The notes under the pieces were generated by a model that did no database searches, had not been told where the DNA came from, and worked only from the letters and a program-made list of their open reading frames with translations. A program made the translations under genes and the position numbers. A stretch of 64,000 bases of DNA from Xanthobacter autotrophicus. GTDB lineage: Bacteria; Pseudomonadota; Alphaproteobacteria; Rhizobiales; Xanthobacteraceae. The stretch lies in the NCBI RefSeq assembly GCF_043194295.1, contig NZ_JBAFVK010000004.1; one strand, written 5' to 3'. Shown piece by piece: positions 28,354 through 35,989 of this stretch; the first letter of the stretch is position 1, and each line of letters begins with the position of its first letter.

Positions 28354-29286
28354 TCACTTCTTGGCGGGATCGGCCGCAGGCGCAGCGGGCGCAGGCGCAG
28401 CCGGAGAAGCCGCGGGAGCGGGCGCGGCCGCGGTCTTCTCGATCTTTGCGTCGGTGCGCAGCTTGGTGACCAGATCCGCCTGGGACTTGCGCACGAGGTA
28501 CTGTTCCACCTGGTCCGACACCTGCTCATAGGTGGGAACCGGCTTCTGGCGCTTGTCCTCCACCTTGATGACGTGCCAGCCGAACTGGCTCTTCACCGGG
28601 TCGGAGACCTGGCCCTTCTCCAGCTTGAAGGCGGCATCGGCGAACTCGGGGACCATCTGGTCCTTGGTGAAATAGCCCAGATCCCCGCCGTCCTCGGCGC
28701 TGTCCTTGGAATATTCCTTGGCAAGCTTGGAAAAATCCTCGCCGGCCTTGGCCTTCTTGGCGATTTCCTTGGCCTTGGCCTCGTCGTCCACCAGGATGTG
28801 GCGGGCACGAACCTCGCCCTCGGCCGGCGCGGACTTGACGAATTCGTCATAGGTCTTGCGCTTGGCCTCTTCGGAAACCGCCTTCTTGGCCTCCTGGGTC
28901 ATCAGCGTTTCCATGAGCGCCTTGGTGCGGGCATAGGCGAGGCGCTGCTGGAAATCGGGAGTCTGGTCCAGCTTCTGGGCCTCGGCGGCCTTGGCCAGCA
29001 GGGTCATGTCGGTGAGGAAGGACAGGACATATTCCTCCCGCTGCGGGCCCTGGAGCTGGGGCGGCAGGCCGGCGCCGATGTCCTCGAGGGCGATGTTCAC
29101 TTCGCTCTGGCGGATGGGCGTTCCATTGACGGTCGCGACCACGGTGTCGGGGCCCGGTGCCGCCTGTGCCGCGGCGGGAGGCGCGGCCGGGGCGGTCCCC
29201 TGCGCGAGCGCCGCCGAGACGGACGCGACGGAGACGGTCGCGGCGAGCGCGGCGGCGAAAAGACGGGTCTTGGCGGAACGCATCAT
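28354..29286 (-). CDS. Periplasmic peptidyl-prolyl isomerase, SurA/PpiC (parvulin) type
   Basis: Exported foldase of 310 aa. The signal peptide (RLFAAALAATVSVASVSAALAQ) is cleaved near ALA-Q. An Ala/Pro linker and a SurA-like N-terminal domain (VVATVNGTPIRQSEVN) follow. The parvulin domain spans about residues 155-255, with VRARHILVDDE, GGDLGYFTKDQMVPEF and FGWHVIKVED. The C-terminus is Ala/Pro-rich and ends DPAKK. Two adjacent ATGs (29286 and 29283) could start it; GAGGAAA lies upstream. It probably helps outer-membrane proteins fold. Confidence 0.9.
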   Translation of the reverse strand: MMRSAKTRLFAAALAATVSVASVSAALAQGTAPAAPPAAAQAAPGPDTVVATVNGTPIRQSEVNIALEDIGAGLPPQLQGPQREEYVLSFLTDMTLLAKAAEAQKLDQTPDFQQRLAYARTKALMETLMTQEAKKAVSEEAKRKTYDEFVKSAPAEGEVRARHILVDDEAKAKEIAKKAKAGEDFSKLAKEYSKDSAEDGGDLGYFTKDQMVPEFADAAFKLEKGQVSDPVKSQFGWHVIKVEDKRQKPVPTYEQVSDQVEQYLVRKSQADLVTKLRTDAKIEKTAAAPAPAASPAAPAPAAPAADPAKK

Positions 29287-29634
29287 GGGTCCGGTTTCCT
29301 CGGGATGTCTTCGGGCGGGCCGAAGCGGGGCGCAACCTCGCTTAGCTCTCCTCGGCTGACAAGAGGGCATTGTTGGGGCATAGAGCGACGGGAAAAGCGC
29401 GTTGCAGGGCTTTCGCTCCCCCGCGCGAGCCTGTATAAGGCGCGCCTTCCATCGGGAATGCTGGCCGTTCAGCGCGCCCCGGGCGAACCGCTCCAAGCGG
29501 CTCGCGTCTGGGCTCACCTTCGGCGCGTTCGCGATCACAAGTTCGCCAATTCACAAGTTGGCCAAGTCGGCAGCGCGCCTTGTTCCAGCGACCACGCCGC
29601 GCTTGCCACGTTATGTCGTTCAGGAGTTTGGACA
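29287..29634. other. Divergent promoter region between the foldase gene and rpmF
   Basis: Holds promoters for both directions, though none matches consensus well; the plus strand has TATAAG at 29434 without a well-spaced -35. A tandem 16-base repeat at 29535-29566 lies in the rpmF leader. No gene is supported. Confidence 0.5.
29535..29566 (+). repeat. Tandem 16-base direct repeat in the rpmF leader
   Basis: TCACAAGTTCGCCAAT is followed immediately by TCACAAGTTGGCCAAG, two copies differing at two positions. It ends 68 bases before the rpmF ATG. Confidence 0.6.
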
Positions 29635-29820
29635 ATGGCTGTCCCGAAGAGAAAGACCTCGCCGTCCCGCCGTGGCATGCGCCGCTCGGCCGACGCTCTG
29701 AAGCAGCCCACCTATGTGGAAGACAAGGATTCGGGCGAGCTGCGCCGTCCCCATCACGTGGACCTGAAGACCGGCATGTATCGCGGTCGCCAGATCCTGA
29801 AGCCCAAGGTCGAAGCCTGA
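29635..29820 (+). CDS. rpmF: 50S ribosomal protein L32
   Basis: A 61-residue protein beginning MAVPKRKTSPSRRGMRRSAD, with RRPHHVDLKTGMYRGRQIL, the alphaproteobacterial L32 signature. CAGGAG lies upstream of the ATG. The zinc-binding cysteines of some L32 proteins are absent, as is usual in this group. It stands alone, where fatty-acid genes (plsX, fabH) often follow in other bacteria. Confidence 0.97.
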   Translation: MAVPKRKTSPSRRGMRRSADALKQPTYVEDKDSGELRRPHHVDLKTGMYRGRQILKPKVEA

Positions 29821-29961
29821 GGCTGAACCTTCGGGTGCAACCGTGACCCTGGATCCGGGCCGGTTTTCCGGCCTCGGTGAGGCGAACGGTTCGCACCTGG
29901 CGCCGCTTCATGCCGAGGCGGCCCGCGATTCGGGCCCCTCTTGGGCATGCCCGATCCCCTC

Positions 29962-30022
29962 GTGGATAAGCCCGACACTTGGCCGCCTCGATATTTGGCC
30001 GTCGAGTGCCGGGCTTATCCAC
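29962..30022. repeat. Long inverted repeat with DnaA-box-like arms
   Basis: The left arm GTGGATAAGCCCGACACT and the right arm AGTGCCGGGCTTATCCAC pair over 18 bases with one mismatch around a 25-base loop. Each arm holds TTATCCAC, the core of a DnaA box, in opposite orientations. No U-tract follows. Confidence 0.65.
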
Positions 30023-30229
30023 CTGATCGATGAATTTTGGCCAGCCTACTCGCCATTAGCGACTCACTCGGCGTGATCAGGCCAGCCGGGAAGGTGCGCC
30101 TGGGACCGGTTTTCCCGAAATCGGCTCCGTTCCAGCCCTCCGCGGTGCCAACGCGTACCGCGCAATTCGGCTGATGCAGGCGCGCAACGTGTCTCGTTGC
30201 ATCATGCCGTATTAAGCAACACGCTGGTG

Positions 30230-30274
30230 TGCAGTATCCGGGCATGCAACATCCCGGTGTGCAAAGCCCTTGTG
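30230..30274 (+). repeat. Imperfect 15-base tandem repeats
   Basis: GTGTGCAGTATCCGG, GCATGCAACATCCCG and GTGTGCAAAGCCCTT follow one another directly, with a fourth partial copy starting GTGCAGG. They lie 100-150 bases before the 30377 gene. Confidence 0.45.
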
Positions 30275-30376
30275 CAGGCCGTGACTTTCCGTCCCCGATG
30301 TGGCACCCATCCGCTGTGCCGCAGCAAGGCTTTCGAGGAGCCGCGCACCCGCGGCATCGCGGCCCGAGGAGCACAT

Positions 30377-30778
30377 ATGCTGACGCCCGTTCCGTTGCTG
30401 ATCGTCCCCCTCGCGATCTACAACATCATCACCTTCCTGATGCCCGGCATTGCGTGGTCCACTGTGCTGACTACGATTTCCATGCTTTCGGGAGCGGAAT
30501 GGGCCATCAGCATGGCAGAGGCGTTTATCGCGCTCAGCCTGTTCTTCCTATTCTTCGAGATCCTCAAGGCGACTCGGATCACCCACCGGTCCATCATCGA
30601 TCACATGCTGTCCATGCTGGTGTTCGTGATTGCAATCACGGAGTTTCTGCTGGTGAGGCAAGCGGGAAATTCTGTGTTCGCCATCCTGCTGTGCATCATG
30701 CTGCTCGACGTGATCGCCGGCTTCTCAGTCTCAGTCCGGGTCGCCCAGCGCGATTTCTCCGTCGAGCCCCGCGAATAG
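30377..30778 (+). CDS. Four-helix membrane protein of unknown function
   Basis: A 133-residue protein with hydrophobic segments at about 4-26, 44-65, 78-100 and 103-124 (for example ALSLFFLFFEI and MLVFVIAITEFLLV). Charged residues lie mainly in the central loop (KATRITHRS) and the C-terminal tail. CGAGGAG precedes the ATG. I do not recognise a named family; such proteins are common conserved unknowns in Rhizobiales. It has no operon partner. Confidence 0.75.
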   Translation: MLTPVPLLIVPLAIYNIITFLMPGIAWSTVLTTISMLSGAEWAISMAEAFIALSLFFLFFEILKATRITHRSIIDHMLSMLVFVIAITEFLLVRQAGNSVFAILLCIMLLDVIAGFSVSVRVAQRDFSVEPRE

Positions 30779-31192
30779 GCTGCGGCCACACCCGTCACGT
30801 CACAAAACGGGCACGACGCAAAAACAGGCATGCCGCGCCTGCAAACACGCGGCACCGCCAGCATAGGCTTAGGGAAATGGCCCTGGCGGCTTCATGAGCC
30901 AGCTGTGATGGGCCAGATGTAACGGGCTGCGCCCATGCGCCTGTGACACCGGCAGAGCGGCCCGCTCGGCGGGACGGCCACCGTCCAGCGACCACAGCCC
31001 TACAACGGCGCGCGCATGCCGCCGACATGGGGTGCGCTCCTTGGCGCCTTCAGCGGGAGCGCGAAGCAGCCTTGCTTTCGAAATTAATAAAAAAAACAAC
31101 AAGCCAAGGCCCATCCCGCGAATGAGAACCCGCGGAATGGGCCTTGGTCCTGGCAGACTTACCCTGGGCCGGCGCGGCGGCCGGCCCGAGGA
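30779..31192. other. Gap between the 30377 gene and phaR
   Basis: About 410 bases with the phaR terminator at its right end (31088-31145). The remainder shows no supported gene, tRNA or repeat. Short open frames here overlap the terminator and lack start signals. Confidence 0.5.
31088..31145 (-). terminator. Terminator of phaR
   Basis: On the minus strand AAGGCCCATTCCGCG and CGCGGGATGGGCCTT form a 15-pair stem with one mismatch and a 10-base loop. A T-rich tract (TTGTTGTTTTTTTTATT) follows. It sits about 50 bases after the phaR stop. Confidence 0.88.
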
Positions 31193-31834
31193 TCAGCTTT
31201 CGCCTTCCGGCTTGGGATCGCTTTTCGGTTCGCTCTTGGGCACCAGCTGTTCAAGCTTGGCCTGCATGTCCGCCATCTGGCGCTTGAGCGCGTCGAGATC
31301 GTCGCTCCGCTCGACGGCGGGGACCGCAGGGGCAGGCGTCGTCTGGGCCGGGGTCGGCGAAGTCGTTCCGGCAGGCTCCTCCCCCTTGGGAAAGGGAAGG
31401 AAGATGTGGAAAGCGCGCTCGAACATTTCCATATTTCGGCGCACATGATCATCGAGCCCGATGAAGCTGGTTCCGGTCATCGTCTTGGCGACGTGCTCAC
31501 GAAACTTTCCCTGATCTTTGGTGAAGCTGTCGATGGACGCTTCCAGGTAACGCGGCACCAGCATCTGCATGCTGTCGCCGTAAAAGCGGATAATCTGGCG
31601 CAGAAACGCGATGGGCAGAAGATTCTGGCCCTTGTTTTCCTGCTCGAATATAATTTGCGTCAGCACCGAGTGGGTAATGTCGTCGCCATTCTTGGCGTCG
31701 TACACTACAAAATCCTCACCTTCCTTCACCATATTGGCGAGGTCTTCGAGGGTCACGTAGGTGCTCGTCCCCGTGTTGTAGAGACGGCGATTGGCGTATT
31801 TCTTGATGGTGACTGGCTCTTGCGACTTTGCCAT
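31193..31834 (-). CDS. phaR: Polyhydroxyalkanoate synthesis repressor PhaR
   Basis: DNA-binding repressor that also binds PHB granules, matching phasin and synthesis gene expression to polymer level. The N-terminal domain opens with TIKKYANRRLYNTGTSTYVTL, the family hallmark. The PHB-binding region follows (SVLTQIIFEQE, FLRQIIRFYGDSMQ). The C-terminal part is Pro/Thr-rich with a short predicted coiled coil (DDLDALKRQMADMQAKLEQL). The 213-residue length is normal. It diverges from phaA-phaB, its expected targets. Confidence 0.96.
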   Translation of the reverse strand: MAKSQEPVTIKKYANRRLYNTGTSTYVTLEDLANMVKEGEDFVVYDAKNGDDITHSVLTQIIFEQENKGQNLLPIAFLRQIIRFYGDSMQMLVPRYLEASIDSFTKDQGKFREHVAKTMTGTSFIGLDDHVRRNMEMFERAFHIFLPFPKGEEPAGTTSPTPAQTTPAPAVPAVERSDDLDALKRQMADMQAKLEQLVPKSEPKSDPKPEGES

Positions 31835-32014
31835 TGTCCGGTCATCCGTTTTCCTTGGGGTCCGCGGCAGGTTAAGGTGTTTCCTAGAGCAGAGCTACCA
31901 CTTTGTGTGCGCCGCGCACCGGCCATTTCGCAATGCGCGCCAGTGTCATCGGGCCGTCGCCCAGACGAAGGTTCAATTTGCGTGGGGGGCCTTCCCTTGC
32001 AATGAGGTGGGTCA

Positions 32015-32043
32015 TTGACACATGGTCGGCCCCGGCCACGATA
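32015..32043 (+). promoter_or_regulatory. Candidate promoter for phaA
   Basis: A perfect -35 hexamer TTGACA at 32015-32020 lies 17 bases before a weak ACGATA -10, about 90 bases upstream of the phaA ATG in the phaR-phaA gap. I could not identify a PhaR operator with confidence. Confidence 0.4.
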
Positions 32044-32132
32044 GGGGCTGGTATTCCACACGTCACTGGCAGCACCGCACTGGCAACGAGGCGCAAAGCC
32101 ACCCGCCCGATCTTCCCCCAGGAGAGACACCC

Positions 32133-33311
32133 ATGAAGGACGAGGTCGTCATCGTCAGCGCCGCGCGCACCCCGGTCGGGTCATTCAATGGCGCTCTCGC
32201 GCCATTGCCCGCCCATGAGCTCGGCGCCATCGCCATCAAGGCGGCGCTGGAGCGCGCCGGACTTCCCGCCGACACCGTCAGCGAAGTGATTCTCGGCCAG
32301 GTGCTCACCGCCGCCCAGGGTCAGAACCCCGCCCGCCAGGCCTCGCTGAAGGCCGGCCTGCCCATCTCCGTCCCGGCCTGGGAAGTGCAGATGGTGTGCG
32401 GCTCCGGCCTGCGCTCCGTGGCGCTGGGCGCCCAGGCCATCGTCAACGGCGACAGCGAGATCGTCGTGGCCGGCGGCCAGGAATCCATGAGCCAGTCCAC
32501 CCACGCGGCCCACGTGCGCAACGGCACCCGCATGGGCGGCCTCGAGTTCGTGGACACCATGATCAAGGACGGCCTGTGGGATGCCTTCAACGGCTACCAC
32601 ATGGGCAACACCGCCGAGAACGTGGCGCGGCAGTTCCAGATCACCCGCCAGGAGCAGGACGAGTTCGCCGTCGCCTCCCAGAACAAGGCTGAGGCGGCCC
32701 AGAAGGGCGGCAAGTTCAAGGAGGAGATCGTCCCCGTCACCATCTCCACCCGCAAGGGCGACGTGGTGGTGGACCAGGACGAGTACATCCGCCACGGCTC
32801 CACCATCGAAGCCATGGCCAAGCTGAAGCCCGCCTTCGCCAAGGACGGCACCGTGACCGCCGGCAACGCGTCCGGCATCAATGACGGCGCCGCCGCCGTG
32901 GTGCTCATGAGCGCTGCCAAGGCCAAGGCCGAAGGCCGCACGCCGCTCGCCCGCATCGTGTCGTGGGCGCAGGCCGGCGTCGATCCGTCGGTCATGGGCA
33001 CCGGCCCCATCCCCGCCTCCCGCCTCGCGCTGGAGAAGGCCGGCTGGAGCGCCTCCGACCTCGACCTGGTGGAAGCCAACGAGGCCTTCGCCGCGCAGGC
33101 CATCGCCGTGAACAAGGACCTCGGCTGGGATACCAGCAAGGTGAACGTGAACGGCGGCGCCATCGCCATCGGCCACCCCATCGGCGCCTCGGGCACCCGC
33201 ATCCTGGTGACCCTGCTGCACGAGATGCAGAAGCGCGATGCCAAGAAGGGCCTCGCCACCCTGTGCATCGGCGGCGGCATGGGCATCGCCATGTGCCTCG
33301 CAAGGGACTGA
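32133..33311 (+). CDS. phaA: Acetyl-CoA acetyltransferase (beta-ketothiolase)
   Basis: Condenses two acetyl-CoA to acetoacetyl-CoA, the first step of PHB synthesis. The 392-residue thiolase has the nucleophile Cys89 in QMVCGSGLRS, His in GGAIAIGHPIGASGTR, and the second Cys in LCIGGGMGIAM. CAGGAGAG precedes the ATG at 32133; the longer frame to 32022 is not supported. phaB follows after a 237-base spacer with two hairpins. Confidence 0.97.
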   Translation: MKDEVVIVSAARTPVGSFNGALAPLPAHELGAIAIKAALERAGLPADTVSEVILGQVLTAAQGQNPARQASLKAGLPISVPAWEVQMVCGSGLRSVALGAQAIVNGDSEIVVAGGQESMSQSTHAAHVRNGTRMGGLEFVDTMIKDGLWDAFNGYHMGNTAENVARQFQITRQEQDEFAVASQNKAEAAQKGGKFKEEIVPVTISTRKGDVVVDQDEYIRHGSTIEAMAKLKPAFAKDGTVTAGNASGINDGAAAVVLMSAAKAKAEGRTPLARIVSWAQAGVDPSVMGTGPIPASRLALEKAGWSASDLDLVEANEAFAAQAIAVNKDLGWDTSKVNVNGGAIAIGHPIGASGTRILVTLLHEMQKRDAKKGLATLCIGGGMGIAMCLARD

Positions 33312-33354
33312 GAGCCTCGCGCGGGACTGACCTGCCCTGCGGCGCAGCGGAAAT

Positions 33355-33388
33355 AACCCGCCGTCCGGCTCGCCGGACGGCATGGGTT
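33355..33388 (+). other. Hairpin 1 in the phaA-phaB spacer
   Basis: AACCC and GCCGTCCGG pair with CCGGACGGC and GGGTT around a CTCG loop (14 pairs with a 2-base bulge). No U-tract follows, so RNA stabilisation or processing is more likely than termination. Confidence 0.6.
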
Positions 33389-33411
33389 CCGCAACCGGAG
33401 CGCGCACAACC

Positions 33412-33436
33412 GGGCCGCGACCTTCCATCGCGGCCC
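33412..33436 (+). other. Hairpin 2 in the phaA-phaB spacer
   Basis: GGGCCGCGA-ccttcca-TCGCGGCCC is a perfect 9-pair stem 23 bases after hairpin 1, followed by actgtttcc. Confidence 0.6.
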
Positions 33437-33548
33437 ACTGTTTCCCGACGGAAATACAGACTTGCTAAACCGCCGGAGCGTGGCTCGACCCGCTTCGGAT
33501 CACGGGTGAAGTGTCGTCAGGTCGAGCCAATAGAGTGAGGAGGGAACC

Positions 33549-34271
33549 ATGGGACGCGTCGCGTTGGTCACGGGCGGCACGCGTGGAATCGGCGAGGCGA
33601 TCTCGGTGGCGCTGAAAGCCGCCGGCTACAAGGTCGCTGCGAACTTTGCCGGTAACGACGAGGCAGCCAAGGCGTTCACCGAGAAGACCGGCATTCCGGC
33701 TTTCAAGTGGGACGTGTCCGATTTCGAATCCTGCAAGGCAGGCATCGCCAAGGTCGAGGCCGAGGTCGGTCCGGTCGAAGTGCTGGTGAACAATGCCGGC
33801 ATCACCCGCGACGGCCAGTTCCACAAGATGTCGCTGGAGCAGTGGAGCGCGGTGATCAACACCAACCTCAACTCCGCCTTCAACATGACCCGCCCGGTCA
33901 TCGAGGGCATGCGCGAGCGCAAGTTCGGCCGTATCATCTGCATTTCGTCCATCAACGGGCAGAAGGGCCAGTTCGGCCAGACTAACTATTCCGCCGCCAA
34001 GGCCGGCGAAATCGGCTTCGTCAAGGCGCTCGCCCAGGAGAGCGCCCGCGCCGGCATCACCGTGAACGCGATCGCCCCCGGCTATATCGGCACCGAGATG
34101 GTGCGCGCCGTGCCAGCCGAGGCGCTGGCCAAGATCGTGGCGACCATCCCGGTGGGCCGTCTCGGCGAGCCGGAGGACATCGCCCGCGCCGTGGTGTTCC
34201 TCGCCTCCGACGATGCCGGCTTCATCACCGGCTCGACCATGACGGTGAACGGCGCCCAGTACATCACCTGA
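33549..34271 (+). CDS. phaB: Acetoacetyl-CoA reductase
   Basis: NADPH-dependent reduction of acetoacetyl-CoA to (R)-3-hydroxybutyryl-CoA, the monomer for PHB synthase. The 240-residue short-chain dehydrogenase begins MGRVALVTGGTRGIGEAI, with NNAGITRDGQFHKM, SSINGQKGQFGQTNYSAAKAG (catalytic Ser, Tyr, Lys) and the PhaB-type GYIGTEMVRAVP. GAGGAGGGA precedes the ATG. No PHB synthase gene (phaC) is in the window, so polymerisation must be encoded elsewhere. Confidence 0.97.
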   Translation: MGRVALVTGGTRGIGEAISVALKAAGYKVAANFAGNDEAAKAFTEKTGIPAFKWDVSDFESCKAGIAKVEAEVGPVEVLVNNAGITRDGQFHKMSLEQWSAVINTNLNSAFNMTRPVIEGMRERKFGRIICISSINGQKGQFGQTNYSAAKAGEIGFVKALAQESARAGITVNAIAPGYIGTEMVRAVPAEALAKIVATIPVGRLGEPEDIARAVVFLASDDAGFITGSTMTVNGAQYIT

Positions 34272-34304
34272 GCCCGACGCCGGTTCGAATCACAGCAACA
34301 GCGC

Positions 34305-34337
34305 CATGCCCCGGCTTGTCCGGGGCATGTGCGTTTT
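34305..34337 (+). terminator. Terminator of phaB
   Basis: CATGCCCCGG-cttgt-CCGGGGCATG is a perfect 10-pair stem followed by tgcgTTTTcgg, 33 bases after the phaB stop. Confidence 0.75.
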
Positions 34338-34356
34338 CGGGGGTCGTCGCGCGCCC

Positions 34357-34815
34357 TCACACCACCAGTGTCTGGAGCAGCGCCCGGACCGGATCAGGGA
34401 TCGGCACCGGCTTCTGGGTGGCGCGGTCCACATAGACGTGGACGAAATGGCCCTGCGCCGCCGCGCGCGGGTCCTCGCCCTGAAACAGGGCAATCTCGTA
34501 GCGCACCGACGAGGAGCCTAGCTTCGCCACCCGCATGCCGGCCCGGACCGGGGCTGGATAGGTGAGGCTGCGGAAATAGGTGCAGCGCGTCTCCACCACC
34601 AGGCCGATGATGGGGCTGGTCTGCGGGTCCAGCAGGCCGGCGGAGACCAGTTGCTCGTTCACCACCGTGTCGAAGTAGGAATAATAGACCACGTTGTTCA
34701 CGTGGCCGTAGACATCCACGTCCGCCCAGCGCGTGGTGATGGGCAGCACATGGGTAAAGCCGTCGATCAGAACCGGCTCTTCCCGCCCCCCGCCTTGGCC
34801 CGCCTGTCCGCTCAT
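34357..34815 (-). CDS. Acyl-CoA thioesterase, hot-dog fold (4HBT family)
   Basis: A 152-residue single-domain hot-dog protein with TRWADVDVYGHVNNVVYYSYFDT, where the Asp in ADVDVYGHV is the usual catalytic acid, and VETRCTYFRSLTYP. It should hydrolyse acyl-CoA; the chain length is unknown. It is convergent with phaB and sits 63 bases from the NDUFAF5-like methyltransferase on the same strand. Confidence 0.88.
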   Translation of the reverse strand: MSGQAGQGGGREEPVLIDGFTHVLPITTRWADVDVYGHVNNVVYYSYFDTVVNEQLVSAGLLDPQTSPIIGLVVETRCTYFRSLTYPAPVRAGMRVAKLGSSSVRYEIALFQGEDPRAAAQGHFVHVYVDRATQKPVPIPDPVRALLQTLVV

Positions 34816-34878
34816 CCGCTCCCCCCTCGCTTGAGCCGCCCCGGCGGCCCGCAGTTCTACCGTCTGAATACGCTCTGC

Positions 34879-35802
34879 TCAGCCCTCGTCCGTGCCCACC
34901 GGCGGCAGCGGCACTTCGCGCGCGCCGAGGGCGTCGGCGAGGCGCATCTTGGCGGAGCCGGGACGCAGCGGCTTCTGCTGGCTCTCGTGGGGCGCCCAGC
35001 CGGACAGGAACACGATTTCGAAGGTCGCCCGCACACGCCCGTCGGGATCGGCGAATCGCTCCCCATAGATTTCCGCCGCCCGCAGCAGGGTGGCACGACG
35101 CAGGGGCACCCGGCGACGCTCCAGCAGCGCGTTCGCCGCGCCCATGCGGCGCAGGTCCGAAAACAGGGAAAAGGGCGAGCCGTAGCGCACCACAACGCGG
35201 TCCACGTCGGTCACCGGCAGGGCAAAGCCCGCACGCTGGAGCAGGGCGCCGAGGTCGCGCACATCCGCAAATGGCGCGACCCGGGGGGACAGGCCGCCGG
35301 TGGTCTCGCTTTCGGCGATGGCGAAGGCCTGTCGCAGTTCGGAAAGGCTGCCGCCGCCAAAGAGCGCCGCCATGAAGAGCCCGTCCGGCTTCAGCGTCCG
35401 GCGCACCTGGGCAAGAACTCCCGGCAGGTCATTCACGCTCTGCAGCGACAAGACGGACACTACGAGATCAAGCGATCCGGCGGCGAACGGCAAGGCCTCC
35501 TCATCCGCCACTACGCCGGGCGCTACGAGGCCCGTCGCCAGCGGCGCGGCGCGGAACAGGCGCCCCACCGCCGCGTGACCGTCGAGCGCGTGGGCCAGCG
35601 CATCGGTAGGGGTGCCGAGATCCACCGCCGTCTCGAACTGCCGCTTCACCGCAGCGAGCCGGTCCGCCATGTCCTCCGCCGCCCGCTCCAGCAGGAAGGG
35701 CTCGGGACCGAGGCGGGCCGCCCGCTCCAGGCGGCGGCGCAGCAGGGGCCGGTCGAAGACGAGAGGGGGCGCATCGCGCGTGGCATCACTCATGGTCGCC
35801 AT
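34879..35802 (-). CDS. SAM-dependent methyltransferase, NDUFAF5-like
   Basis: A 307-residue BioC-like protein beginning with PPLVFDRPLLRRRLERAA, the N-terminus seen in bacterial homologues of the complex I assembly factor NDUFAF5. The Rossmann domain is degenerate at motif I, with LDLVVSVLSLQSVNDLPGVL, LKPDGLFMAALFGG and TFEIVFLSGWAPHESQQKPL. In mitochondria the homologue hydroxylates an arginine of complex I, so a similar role is possible here. It is often next to comF in Rhizobiales; here comF is 14 kb away. GAGG precedes the ATG at 35802. Confidence 0.82.
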   Translation of the reverse strand: MATMSDATRDAPPLVFDRPLLRRRLERAARLGPEPFLLERAAEDMADRLAAVKRQFETAVDLGTPTDALAHALDGHAAVGRLFRAAPLATGLVAPGVVADEEALPFAAGSLDLVVSVLSLQSVNDLPGVLAQVRRTLKPDGLFMAALFGGGSLSELRQAFAIAESETTGGLSPRVAPFADVRDLGALLQRAGFALPVTDVDRVVVRYGSPFSLFSDLRRMGAANALLERRRVPLRRATLLRAAEIYGERFADPDGRVRATFEIVFLSGWAPHESQQKPLRPGSAKMRLADALGAREVPLPPVGTDEG

Positions 35803-35989
35803 ATAGGACCTCGGGTGGCGCGATGCGAGCGGGTGTGCCGCACGGTGTGCTTCCCGCGGCGAACCTTGCCTTCCGGATTAAAGCTGCCTTTCGCTTTCCC
35901 GCCATTGATCGCCCGGGATGGCGCCGCTAAAGCCGAGCCTGAAACGAATGAAGTACCCGCCGTTCGAAGGCGGGCTGCGGGAGAACGCC

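Larger units (their letters stand above)
29821..30376. other. 556-base gap after rpmF
   Basis: No supported gene. It contains a long dyad (29962-30022) and a run of imperfect 15-base repeats (30230-30274). A Cys-rich open frame on the minus strand (30015-30374) depends entirely on those repeats and has no start signal. Confidence 0.5.

Noticed and set aside
30015..30374. Cys-rich minus-strand small protein
   Set aside because: The cysteines come from the 15-base repeats read in reverse; no ribosome-binding site and no homology I recognise.
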